Positions 12,926-18,902 of a stretch of DNA of 18,902 nucleotides are shown one piece after another. Location of the stretch: assembly GCA_964467175.1 (NCBI GenBank), contig CAYXNY010000030.1, positions 1 to 18,902 on the forward strand, in the 5' to 3' direction. Under the pieces are notes generated by a model. That model was given only the letters and a program-made list of their open reading frames with translations. It was not told where the DNA came from and made no database searches. Numbering within the stretch: the stretch's first letter is position 1; every line of letters begins with the position of its first letter. The DNA comes from JAWAFD01 sp964467175 (GTDB lineage: Archaea > Micrarchaeota > Micrarchaeia > Anstonellales > J096). The position numbers and the translations under genes were made by a program.

Positions 12926-14015
12926 GAACTATTTCCGGAGGAACAGGCCTTCCGTTGTATGGCGCGGCCATTACGTGACAGTATGCGCCCGCATTTTCAA
13001 ATGCTATCCCATCACCTATCTTTGGTTTAGAAATGCGGTATACACCGAAAACATCCCCGCTCTCGCACATGTTGCCTACGATTTTTGCTTTTATTCTAGA
13101 GGTTCTTCCATTTCTGCTTATGTTTTCTGCATGGTGATAGGCACCATATAGAGCAGTTCTCGGAAAGTGCATGAAGCCGGTGTTTATTCCTACGTATGTT
13201 TCGCCATAAATCTCGCCTACCTCAACCACCTTTGCGAGAAAATAACCAGCGTTTCCTACAACATATCTGCCTGGTTCAACCATGACAGAGTATCCCCGAT
13301 CGATTACAAAGGAAAGGAATTCGCCTATTGGCTTAAGGTCCAGCTCTTTTTCTTCTGGCCTATAGGGGATCCCAAATCCTCCGCCAAAATTAAGGTATTT
13401 TATTCTAACATCCAATGCCGTCGCGATTGCGTACAGCTCTTCGGCTGATGTTATATATGGCTCCGGGTTCAACAAGCCCGACCCCACATGGGAATGAAGG
13501 CCGAATATCTCTATGCGCGCATCTTTTGCAAATCTCACCGCTTCGTCGATTTCGACCAAGGGGATGCCGAATTTTGTTTTTCCATTTGTAATTACATATT
13601 TGTGGGAACCTGAACCTACCCCGGTATTTATGCGAAGAAATACCGGCGCATCCAGCCCAAGCTCTGCATATCTTCTCAGCTGCGCAACAGAATTTATGTT
13701 CACCATAACGCCTTTTTCAGCAGCAAACCTCATCTCGCTGTCCTCAACATTAACCCCGGTAAAAAGAATTTTTTCCGGTGGAAATCCCAGGGAAAGCGCT
13801 TCTTTTACTTCGCCCGCAGATACGGCGTCTATTCCAAGGCCAGCGTTTTTTATTTCTTTTAAAATCTCCGGGTTTCTGTTCGCCTTGCATGCGTAAAGAA
13901 ATATAGTTTCCGGAGGCATCGGCTCTTTAAGCTTTGAAATATTCCTACGAACAGCTTCTATGGAGTAAACATAAGCAGGGGTAGGAAGGTCCTTTGGAAG
14001 GCTTTTTAGATTCAT
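12915..14015 (-). CDS. lysA: Diaminopimelate decarboxylase-like PLP enzyme (366 aa)
   Basis: It is a fold-type III (alanine-racemase-fold) decarboxylase. The PLP lysine is Lys44 in FLYACKANRNPE. Further marks are GLHSHVGSG (172-180), the phosphate-binding NFGGGFGIPY (209-218), EPGRYVVG (247-254), RTALYGAYHH (286-295), the partner-subunit active-site CESGD (317-321) and NAGAYCHVMAAPYNGRP (341-357). RxALYGAYHH and NMCESGDVF closely follow E. coli LysA, which supports meso-diaminopimelate as substrate and lysine as product. Differences are AYC for the usual AYG and APYNGRP for SNYNSRP. At 366 residues it is somewhat shorter than typical LysA (about 420). It is the last gene of a GNAT-M20-LysA operon, 10 bp after the M20 gene, with a GAGGGTGG ribosome site before ATG 14015. 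Decarboxylation of another diamino acid cannot be excluded. Confidence 0.85.
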   Translation of the reverse strand: MNLKSLPKDLPTPAYVYSIEAVRRNISKLKEPMPPETIFLYACKANRNPEILKEIKNAGLGIDAVSAGEVKEALSLGFPPEKILFTGVNVEDSEMRFAAEKGVMVNINSVAQLRRYAELGLDAPVFLRINTGVGSGSHKYVITNGKTKFGIPLVEIDEAVRFAKDARIEIFGLHSHVGSGLLNPEPYITSAEELYAIATALDVRIKYLNFGGGFGIPYRPEEKELDLKPIGEFLSFVIDRGYSVMVEPGRYVVGNAGYFLAKVVEVGEIYGETYVGINTGFMHFPRTALYGAYHHAENISRNGRTSRIKAKIVGNMCESGDVFGVYRISKPKIGDGIAFENAGAYCHVMAAPYNGRPVPPEIVLKT

Positions 14016-14025
14016 ACAACCACCC

Positions 14026-15117
14026 TCAAAGATTTTTTATTAGATTGGTATAGACCCTTTCAACGTTAAGCAGACTTTTTTTGTCTACAAACTCATCAGA
14101 AGAATGTATGTTGCCTCCGACCGGTCCAAAACCAACAACATTAACGACTCTGGAAAAAACATTATCATCAGCAACGCTTCTTCCGTACGAATAGTTTACG
14201 TCGCCATACGCAGCAGAAACTTCATTCGCCAGCATCTTTACATATTTATTACTTTTATCCGTAATGAAGTAATCGCTATAAGGGGTTTCTCTTTCTTTCA
14301 CTGCAACAGAAAAATTCAAACCGGATTTTTTTACGATCCCCGCAACCTCTTCTAAGATGGTTTTTCGGTTTTCTCCTAAAACGAAATGCCTATCTATGTC
14401 TATTACTGCCTTCTCCGGAATTGAAAGTGAGGTGGCCTCGCAATTAATGGCGGATATAAAAGCATTTGGTGTTCCAATAGTAGTTTTTTTCCTATTAAGC
14501 CGACAACTATATTTTTCAAAATACTCGAGGAATCTCCTCAATCCACTTGTTATATTGCTTTTTTTAAACGAGGCACCATGCGCAGACTTTCCGGTAAACT
14601 CCACCCTTAAGACAATCCTTCCACGGCGTCCGAGTAGAACGGTGTTTGGTTTTTGGATAGGAGAATCGTTGGGCTCGGCAGATATCAAAAGTTTTATTTT
14701 CTCAAAAGAGTGTTTTTTGATACACTCGTTCGCACCTAGAGAAATGTTTTCCTCATCTACGCAAAAAATACCCATAACATCTTTTTTTGTTTTTTGAAAC
14801 GAAGAAAGTATTGCTGCAATTCCTCCTTTCATATCAGCACTTCCGAGTCCGTAAAGCCGGCCGTTCTTTTCTTTTAGTTCGAATGGGTCTGCACTCCACT
14901 TCCCATACAGAGGGACGGTATCCATGTGTCCGTAGAAAGCTACATTAGGATTCCCTCTTTTTGCAATGACGTTGTACCTCCGCCTGCCAACATACTGCCT
15001 CTCCACATCGAATCCAAATTCTTCTAATTTCTGTTCAAGATATTCTGCCAGAGAACATTCGTTTGGAAAAACAGAGTTGATAGAAACCAGTTCGGATAGA
15101 TACATCAAAACATCCAT
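14026..15117 (-). CDS. M20-family amidohydrolase/deacylase, DapE/ArgE/LysK-like (363 aa)
   Basis: All metal-site motifs of the M20 family are present: GHMDTVP (His64, Asp66), GSADMKGG (Asp95, bridging), DEE (general base Glu122 and ligand Glu123), AEPND (Glu148) and NIHSSDEF (His338). SAHGA (His180) marks the dimerisation-domain contribution. It should be a dizinc enzyme removing an acyl group from an amino acid. Next to lysA the obvious candidate is N-succinyl- or N-acetyl-diaminopimelate deacylase, but N-acetyl-ornithine or LysW-type substrates share these motifs. I choose ATG 15117 because GGTGAT lies three bases upstream; this leaves 20 bp after the acetyltransferase stop. The frame stays open to 15153, which would overlap that gene. 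It is the middle gene of the operon. Confidence 0.82.
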   Translation of the reverse strand: MDVLMYLSELVSINSVFPNECSLAEYLEQKLEEFGFDVERQYVGRRRYNVIAKRGNPNVAFYGHMDTVPLYGKWSADPFELKEKNGRLYGLGSADMKGGIAAILSSFQKTKKDVMGIFCVDEENISLGANECIKKHSFEKIKLLISAEPNDSPIQKPNTVLLGRRGRIVLRVEFTGKSAHGASFKKSNITSGLRRFLEYFEKYSCRLNRKKTTIGTPNAFISAINCEATSLSIPEKAVIDIDRHFVLGENRKTILEEVAGIVKKSGLNFSVAVKERETPYSDYFITDKSNKYVKMLANEVSAAYGDVNYSYGRSVADDNVFSRVVNVVGFGPVGGNIHSSDEFVDKKSLLNVERVYTNLIKNL

Positions 15118-15120
15118 GAT

Positions 15121-15126
15121 ATCACC
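15121..15126 (-). promoter_or_regulatory. Ribosome-binding site fixing the M20 start
   Basis: On the minus strand GGTGAT precedes ATG 15117 by three bases. The alternative upstream starts, such as ATG 15141 (MKRSGG), have no comparable site and would place the start inside the acetyltransferase gene. Confidence 0.45.
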
Positions 15127-15137
15127 GCCCGACCTTT

Positions 15138-16040
15138 TCATTGAAAATACCACACGTTTAAATTTTCAAAAATTCCTTCTTCGGGTATATTCCTGACGGA
15201 CTCTATTAAGCAGTGTTTTTCAAGAGTGCCCGCATAAACAGCTCCATTTTTTCTTAAGATTACATTGGCCGGAATATGTGAAGCCCTTGCTTCTCCGTAT
15301 ATTATTGTTTTTACGCTAGAATCTTTTTTTATTGTTTCAACCATTTGCCTGACCAAAAAAGAAAGTAGTCCTTTCGCTCTGTAATCCGGATGGGTTGCGG
15401 CTTCGCTAAGCTCGACAAGCCTGATACGCTCGATCTCTGAATTTTCCAAAGGAATTTCTATACTTTCGCCTACAAGAGAGGAAACAATCCTTCCTTCGCT
15501 ATTTATCGCAACAAGAACCTTAGCGCTTTCCATTATACTCCTCAAAGTTTGAGGGTTCAATTCAAAAGGGTATTGTGTAAATGTCAATCTATAAAGCTCA
15601 TGAAGTTGTTCCACATGCTCGTCCGCCATTCTTTCTATTCTGAAACTAGGTCCAAGAGTAACCTCTGTTTTGGACAAAGTTCTACGGATCTCGAGTGCCT
15701 TTTTCCGCTCTATAGCTAGAAGAGAAGGATCAGATTTTCGGTCATCAGCATTTTTTCCAAGATAATAAACAGAAATACCATCAAATGGAATAATAGCCTC
15801 TAAAGTATAACCAAATTTTTTTCCGAGTTCCTTAATTGAATCGTAACTGGTGTGAGAAGAAAAAAACCTCATAGTAATCCTGGTCGCGCCGGTTTTATCC
15901 GCCAAATGATCAGAATGCGTAAGATATTCCTCAACAATTGGCAGGGTATTTTTGCCGATCACTTTTGGGATTATTCCTTTTACTCTGTTATTTCTCTGGT
16001 CGAATTCGATCCCTATTTTTCCTATTGAGGTAGCTTGCAT
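15138..16040 (-). CDS. GNAT N-acetyltransferase, AblB (beta-lysine acetyltransferase)-like (300 aa)
   Basis: The C-terminal half is a GNAT domain. FRIERMADEHVEQLHELY starts it (133-150), the acetyl-CoA-binding segment is THPDYRAKGLLSFLV (216-230), and it ends LNVWYFQ. Several details follow the AblB (beta-lysine N6-acetyltransferase) family as I know it: the two-part layout with a degenerate N-terminal half ending in VYYLGK (91-96), the FTQYPFELN segment (154-162), and the closing NVWY. AblB makes N-epsilon-acetyl-beta-lysine, an archaeal compatible solute, from beta-lysine formed by lysine 2,3-aminomutase (AblA); no AblA is in the window. Being first in an operon with M20 and LysA, it may instead acetylate a lysine-pathway intermediate. 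A TATA-like element about 26 nt before ATG 16040 indicates a leaderless message. Confidence 0.75.
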   Translation of the reverse strand: MQATSIGKIGIEFDQRNNRVKGIIPKVIGKNTLPIVEEYLTHSDHLADKTGATRITMRFFSSHTSYDSIKELGKKFGYTLEAIIPFDGISVYYLGKNADDRKSDPSLLAIERKKALEIRRTLSKTEVTLGPSFRIERMADEHVEQLHELYRLTFTQYPFELNPQTLRSIMESAKVLVAINSEGRIVSSLVGESIEIPLENSEIERIRLVELSEAATHPDYRAKGLLSFLVRQMVETIKKDSSVKTIIYGEARASHIPANVILRKNGAVYAGTLEKHCLIESVRNIPEEGIFENLNVWYFQ

Positions 16041-16147
16041 AACTGGTTTGACTCATAAGTTTTATATATAAATTATGTATAATATAAAACACAAAAAAAA
16101 GCAAAGTGTTTTAAACATAACTATTTGTTAAATACATCCGTGGGAGC
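16041..16147. promoter_or_regulatory. Divergent promoter region, acetyltransferase operon / ACT regulator
   Basis: TATATATAAA (minus strand, 16061-16070) is centred about 26 nt before ATG 16040. Rightward candidates are TATAATATAAAA (16078-16089) and TTTTAAAC (16109-16116); the latter would give a leader of about 10 nt before ATG 16148. A perfect 9-bp inverted repeat, GTTTTATAT (16059-16067) and ATATAAAAC (16082-16090), embraces the promoter core, and TGTTT-T-AAACA (16107-16117) is a second small palindrome. Either could bind a regulator. Confidence 0.45.
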
Positions 16148-16792
16148 ATGGTCACGGTTGCGCATATAGTTGAAAAAATGGTTAGGGAAAACCCATCTTT
16201 AGAGCAGGCGCTTGCATTAGACCTTTTAAGCTATTCAAGAACAGCAGTTTATCTTAAACCCAGGGTGGAGAAGGAGCTAGGAAAAGAGGTAAAAATAGGG
16301 GCAATAGCGATGGCTCTGCAGAGGATTGCGGAAAAAGTGAGGACAAAACAAAAGGACTATGCGTATAAGATAGAAGAGATAAGCACGCGCTCAAATCTGG
16401 CGGAGATAAGCATAGCAAAAACTAGCAGGATGAAGGAGATAATGGATGAGGTCTATGAAGCGGTGGATACTGCGAAAGGAGATGTAGTTAATTTTATACA
16501 CGGTAACAACGAGACAACAATAATTTTCAGCGATAGAAGATTGGGAGAGATAAAGGAGAGTTTAAAAAATGAAAAAATTATAGGCGAAATTACCGGTTTG
16601 GGGGCGATCTCCCTGAGGTTCAGCGAGGAAACATTGTCTTCTCCGGGTTTTATCGCCTATGTTTTGAAAGAGCTCGCGTGGCACGGAATAAATGTTGTTG
16701 AGGTTGTCTCCACATACACAGAGCTGAGCATTATACTTAAGGAGGAAGATATGGTGAAGGCGTACAATGTTATAAAGGGGCGTTTTAAGTAA
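16148..16792 (+). CDS. ACT-domain protein, predicted regulator of amino-acid metabolism (214 aa)
   Basis: Residues 1-65 are helical (ALALDLLSYSRTAVYLKPRV, then a run ending AMALQRIAEKV) and could be a small DNA- or partner-binding part. Residues about 78-145 and 150-212 look like two ACT-type modules. The second is the clearer one: ISLRFSEETLSSPGFIAYVL, then GINVVEVVSTYTELSIIL, the typical beta-alpha-beta with a ligand-site Gly-Ile-Asn. Proteins of this layout are a conserved archaeal group annotated as regulators of amino-acid metabolism. ACT modules bind amino acids, often lysine, threonine or serine. Being divergent from the lysine-pathway-like operon, lysine is a reasonable ligand to suspect (inference). 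ATG 16148 has GGGAG very close upstream, not at an ideal distance. Confidence 0.78.
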   Translation: MVTVAHIVEKMVRENPSLEQALALDLLSYSRTAVYLKPRVEKELGKEVKIGAIAMALQRIAEKVRTKQKDYAYKIEEISTRSNLAEISIAKTSRMKEIMDEVYEAVDTAKGDVVNFIHGNNETTIIFSDRRLGEIKESLKNEKIIGEITGLGAISLRFSEETLSSPGFIAYVLKELAWHGINVVEVVSTYTELSIILKEEDMVKAYNVIKGRFK

Positions 16793-16795
16793 TTA

Positions 16796-16806
16796 TCTTT
16801 TTTAAA
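16796..16806 (+). promoter_or_regulatory. TATA-like element of the lytic transglycosylase gene
   Basis: CTTTTTTAAA-type run whose TTTAAA (16801-16806) is centred about 27 nt before ATG 16830. This supports a leaderless start at 16830 over the upstream in-frame ATG at 16812. Confidence 0.45.
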
Positions 16807-16829
16807 CACTTTTGTTCATAATTAAAATC

Positions 16830-17696
16830 ATGCGAAAGTTTTTGCTTGCCGCAATGCTTTCTTTCATGCCTTTGTGCGCAACAACAAGGGGAGCGAGCGC
16901 GGTAAAGGTTCCTGAACCGCCGGCACCGGCTCAACAAATCATCAGCATCCAAGCAGAAATTTTAGTTGAAGAGAAAAGAGAGTGGAAATTGAAGCATCCG
17001 GATAAAAAAATAAGCGAGAAAGAAATGGCGAGGATGAAGAAAGAGCTGCTGGGTTTTGGGGTTGATAGCTTATTTTTGGATAGTTTGTTTGCGCGAAGCG
17101 ATGCTGGAATATATGATATCCAGAAATTGAAAAAATTAAAAACATATGAGGAATATCGAAGGGCTTTGAAAGTGGATGAAAAAATTGAACATGGGGTTGA
17201 GTTTGTAAAAGAAAACTGGGAGGCTTTAGAAAAACTCGAGAAAGAATTTGGTGTAAGCAAATACTACATTGCCGCAACATTGGGAATTGAAACCGATTAC
17301 GGCGGATATATTGGCGAGCATAATGCAATATATGCGTTGCTTACGATGTACAATAGGGCGCAGACATGGAAAGGAAAGAAGAGATGGGCAAAAGAGATAA
17401 TTGATTTTTTGAAAATGTGCAAAGAGCTCGGGCTTGACCCGTTTAATGTTCCTTCCTCCTGGGCTGGTGCGATAGGTCCTGGCCAGTGGATGCCATCAAC
17501 ATGGGCAACGGGCTTTAGGGACGGGAACGGGGATGGAATAAGGGATGTTTTCTGCTTGGAGGATGTGCTTTATAGCATTGCTGCACACTATACTAGATAC
17601 AAGAGCGTTGATAAGGCAATCTTTGCATACAACCCGAGCCGGATGTATGTGAGGGCGACAAAAGAGATTGGAGATGGGATTAAAAAATCTTTTTGA
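16830..17696 (+). CDS. Secreted MltB-like lytic transglycosylase (288 aa)
   Basis: From Met at 16830 there is a signal peptide (RKFLLAAMLSFMPLC, cleavage likely after GASA). A charged helical region follows (35-140), then the lysozyme-like domain. The catalytic Glu is Glu154 in ATLGIETDYGG, followed by LDPFNVPSSWAGAIGPGQWM (202-221) and PSTW, then the calcium-loop-like DGNGDGIRD (231-239), and finally the SLT-type AYNPSRMYV. This matches MltB/Slt35 nearly motif for motif, including its EF-hand site. In bacteria the enzyme cleaves peptidoglycan between MurNAc and GlcNAc. Archaea lack murein, so the target is either bacterial or an endogenous polysaccharide. No lipobox is convincing (MPLC has Leu before Cys). 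The upstream Met at 16812 is disfavoured by the promoter position. It precedes YchF by 15 bp in the same direction. Confidence 0.85.
   Translation: MRKFLLAAMLSFMPLCATTRGASAVKVPEPPAPAQQIISIQAEILVEEKREWKLKHPDKKISEKEMARMKKELLGFGVDSLFLDSLFARSDAGIYDIQKLKKLKTYEEYRRALKVDEKIEHGVEFVKENWEALEKLEKEFGVSKYYIAATLGIETDYGGYIGEHNAIYALLTMYNRAQTWKGKKRWAKEIIDFLKMCKELGLDPFNVPSSWAGAIGPGQWMPSTWATGFRDGNGDGIRDVFCLEDVLYSIAAHYTRYKSVDKAIFAYNPSRMYVRATKEIGDGIKKSF
17679..17688 (+). promoter_or_regulatory. Possible TATA-like element of the ychF gene inside the upstream gene
   Basis: ATTAAAAAAT near the end of the lytic transglycosylase frame is centred about 28 nt before ATG 17712. No Shine-Dalgarno site precedes that ATG, so a separate leaderless message is plausible. 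Confidence 0.35.
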
Positions 17697-17711
17697 ACAA
17701 GAATTCAAGCA

Positions 17712-18884
17712 ATGATAATCGGCCTGGTGGGAAAGCCATCTTCCGGAAAATCGACTTTTTTCAATGCAGCCACATTGGCGAATGTTCCTGTTTCTCCTAG
17801 GCCCTTCACAACAATAAAGCCGAATACCGGCACTGGGTATGTGAGGGTGGAGGATGCAGGACCTGAGCTCGGGGTTGTGTCAAATCCTCGAACTGGGTTT
17901 GTAATTGGAAAAACAAGATATGTTCCTTTTACTCTTATGGATGTTGCAGGGCTTGTTCCAGGGGCGCATAAAGGAAGGGGGCTTGGAAACCAATTTTTAA
18001 ATGACCTGAATCAGGCGCACGCGCTCATCCACATTGTTGATTTTTCCGGTTCTATGGATGAGGACGGAAATTTTATAGGATATGGAAAGCACGACCCCGA
18101 GAAGGATATTTTGTTTTTGGAAGAGGAGCTGAACTTATGGTATTTCGACGTCATAAAAAGGAATCTGGAAAAAATGCAGAGGATGAGAAGGGCTGGAAAG
18201 AAAAGCGTTGAGATAATGATGGAGATTCTTTCCTCTTTCAGGGTTTTCGAGCACATGGCTGAAAGCACGGTTAGGGAATATGGAGAGATAGAAGAGTGGA
18301 ATGAAGAGAAAATAAAGGAGATTGCAAAAAATTTGCGGATGCAGACAAAGCCAACGGTTATTGCCGCGAATAAAATCGACCTGCCTAGCGCAAAGGAAAA
18401 TTACGAAAGGCTGAAGGAAAAGTACAAAAATATTATTCCTTGTTCGGCCGAAGCAGAGCTTGCGCTGAGGAGGGCGAGCAAAGCAGGGATAATCGAATAC
18501 GCACCTGGGGAAATCGATTTTAAGATTGTTGGAAATTTAAGCGAGGAACAGAAAGAGGCGCTGGAAAAAATAAGGGAAAGCGTGCTTAAACCGTTTGGAA
18601 GCACAGGGGTGCAGCAGACGTTGGATCACGCTGTGTTTGGGCTTTTGAGATATAAAGCAGTTTTTCCGGTTGGCGAGAAGCTTAAGGACAAAGATGGAAG
18701 AATATTGCCGGATTGCTTTTTGCTGGAAAAGAATGCAACCGTTTATGATCTGGCTTTGATGATACACAGCGATATTGCAAAAGGATTGCTGTACGGGTTT
18801 GATGTGAAGACAAAAAGAAAGCTTGCGAAGGATGCGGTGCTTAAAGATAGGGATGTTGTGGAACTGATCAGTGCGACGAAGTGA
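17712..18884 (+). CDS. ychF: Archaeal YchF/OBG-family P-loop NTPase with TGS domain (390 aa)
   Basis: The P-loop GKPSSGKST (7-15), the DVAGLVPGAHKGRGLGNQFL segment (77-96, G3 and switch II typical of OBG/YchF), NKID (220-223, G4-like) and CSA (G5) are all present. A helical insert (about 140-210) and a C-terminal TGS domain (about 305-388, with ATVYDLALMIHSDIAKGLLY) complete the family order. The sequence is of the archaeal subtype, with HIVDFSGSMDEDGNFIGYG and the long helical insert. YchF proteins are ribosome-associated and in some species prefer ATP. Length is normal. It follows the lytic transglycosylase gene by 15 bp without functional connection, and 18 bases of unremarkable sequence remain after its stop. 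Confidence 0.94.
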   Translation: MIIGLVGKPSSGKSTFFNAATLANVPVSPRPFTTIKPNTGTGYVRVEDAGPELGVVSNPRTGFVIGKTRYVPFTLMDVAGLVPGAHKGRGLGNQFLNDLNQAHALIHIVDFSGSMDEDGNFIGYGKHDPEKDILFLEEELNLWYFDVIKRNLEKMQRMRRAGKKSVEIMMEILSSFRVFEHMAESTVREYGEIEEWNEEKIKEIAKNLRMQTKPTVIAANKIDLPSAKENYERLKEKYKNIIPCSAEAELALRRASKAGIIEYAPGEIDFKIVGNLSEEQKEALEKIRESVLKPFGSTGVQQTLDHAVFGLLRYKAVFPVGEKLKDKDGRILPDCFLLEKNATVYDLALMIHSDIAKGLLYGFDVKTKRKLAKDAVLKDRDVVELISATK

Positions 18885-18902
18885 ATTCTTCAGGGTCTAA
18901 GA

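Noticed and set aside
12915..14015. Ornithine/arginine or carboxynorspermidine decarboxylase for the PLP enzyme
   Set aside because: The CESGDVF and RxALYGAYHH motifs follow LysA specifically; polyamine decarboxylases of this fold differ at these sites.
15118..15153. Longer start for the M20 protein
   Set aside because: It would overlap the acetyltransferase gene and has no ribosome site, whereas ATG 15117 has GGTGAT just upstream.
16830..16890. Lipobox in the lytic transglycosylase (MPLC)
   Set aside because: The residue before Cys is Leu and not Gly, Ala or Ser, and a normal cleavage site after GASA follows.

Overview
The window reads as chromosome of an archaeon with a compact, moderately AT-rich genome, possibly a small-genome or DPANN-type lineage; I cannot place it further. 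The reasons are an archaeal-type YchF/OBG GTPase, a glutamyl-tRNA synthetase with the long archaeal/eukaryotic-type N-terminal extension, an ACT-domain regulator of the archaeal kind, DUF429 and DUF192 proteins, secreted proteins dense in N-glycosylation sequons, and promoter geometry. Many genes have an AT-rich TATA-like element centred about 25-28 nt before the start codon, which implies leaderless mRNAs. Genes inside operons instead carry Shine-Dalgarno-like GGTG/GAGG sites.

Layout. Bases 1-2434 are gene-poor and repeat-rich: the tail of a membrane protein, a 5'-truncated HTH-CBS regulator, a 48-residue small ORF, several families of short repeats, a doubtful 17-codon ORF, and a sequon-rich lipoprotein on the minus strand. 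Bases 2435-4561 hold a two-gene plus-strand unit of unrecognised proteins (558 aa with a PT-rich linker and two membrane segments, then 142 aa). Bases 4558-8144 hold a HAD-like protein, a helical-repeat protein and GltX. Bases 8196-10019 hold DUF429, a second sequon-rich lipoprotein and a ferredoxin-reductase-like flavoprotein. Bases 10016-12528 hold two tandem transglutaminase-like proteins, each with a visible Cys-His-Asp triad. DUF192 (12590-12925) is convergent with a three-gene minus-strand operon (16040-12915): an AblB-like N-acetyltransferase, an M20 amidohydrolase and a LysA-type decarboxylase. An ACT-domain regulator is divergent from that operon. An MltB-like lytic transglycosylase and the YchF GTPase close the window.

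How the genes may work together. The LysA/M20/GNAT operon with its divergent ACT protein looks like lysine or diaminopimelate metabolism, possibly feeding N-acetyl-beta-lysine. The lipoproteins, the transglutaminase-like proteins and the lytic transglycosylase suggest investment in the cell envelope or in contact with other cells. 

The most unusual non-coding signal is a tripartite 26-bp motif, TTCTAA-N7-TTAGAA-N1-TTCTAA, present three times between 723 and 2335. Close by is a set of TAGTAAACCA repeats in alternating orientation, about 44 bp apart. I found no tRNA, rRNA, CRISPR array or transposase.
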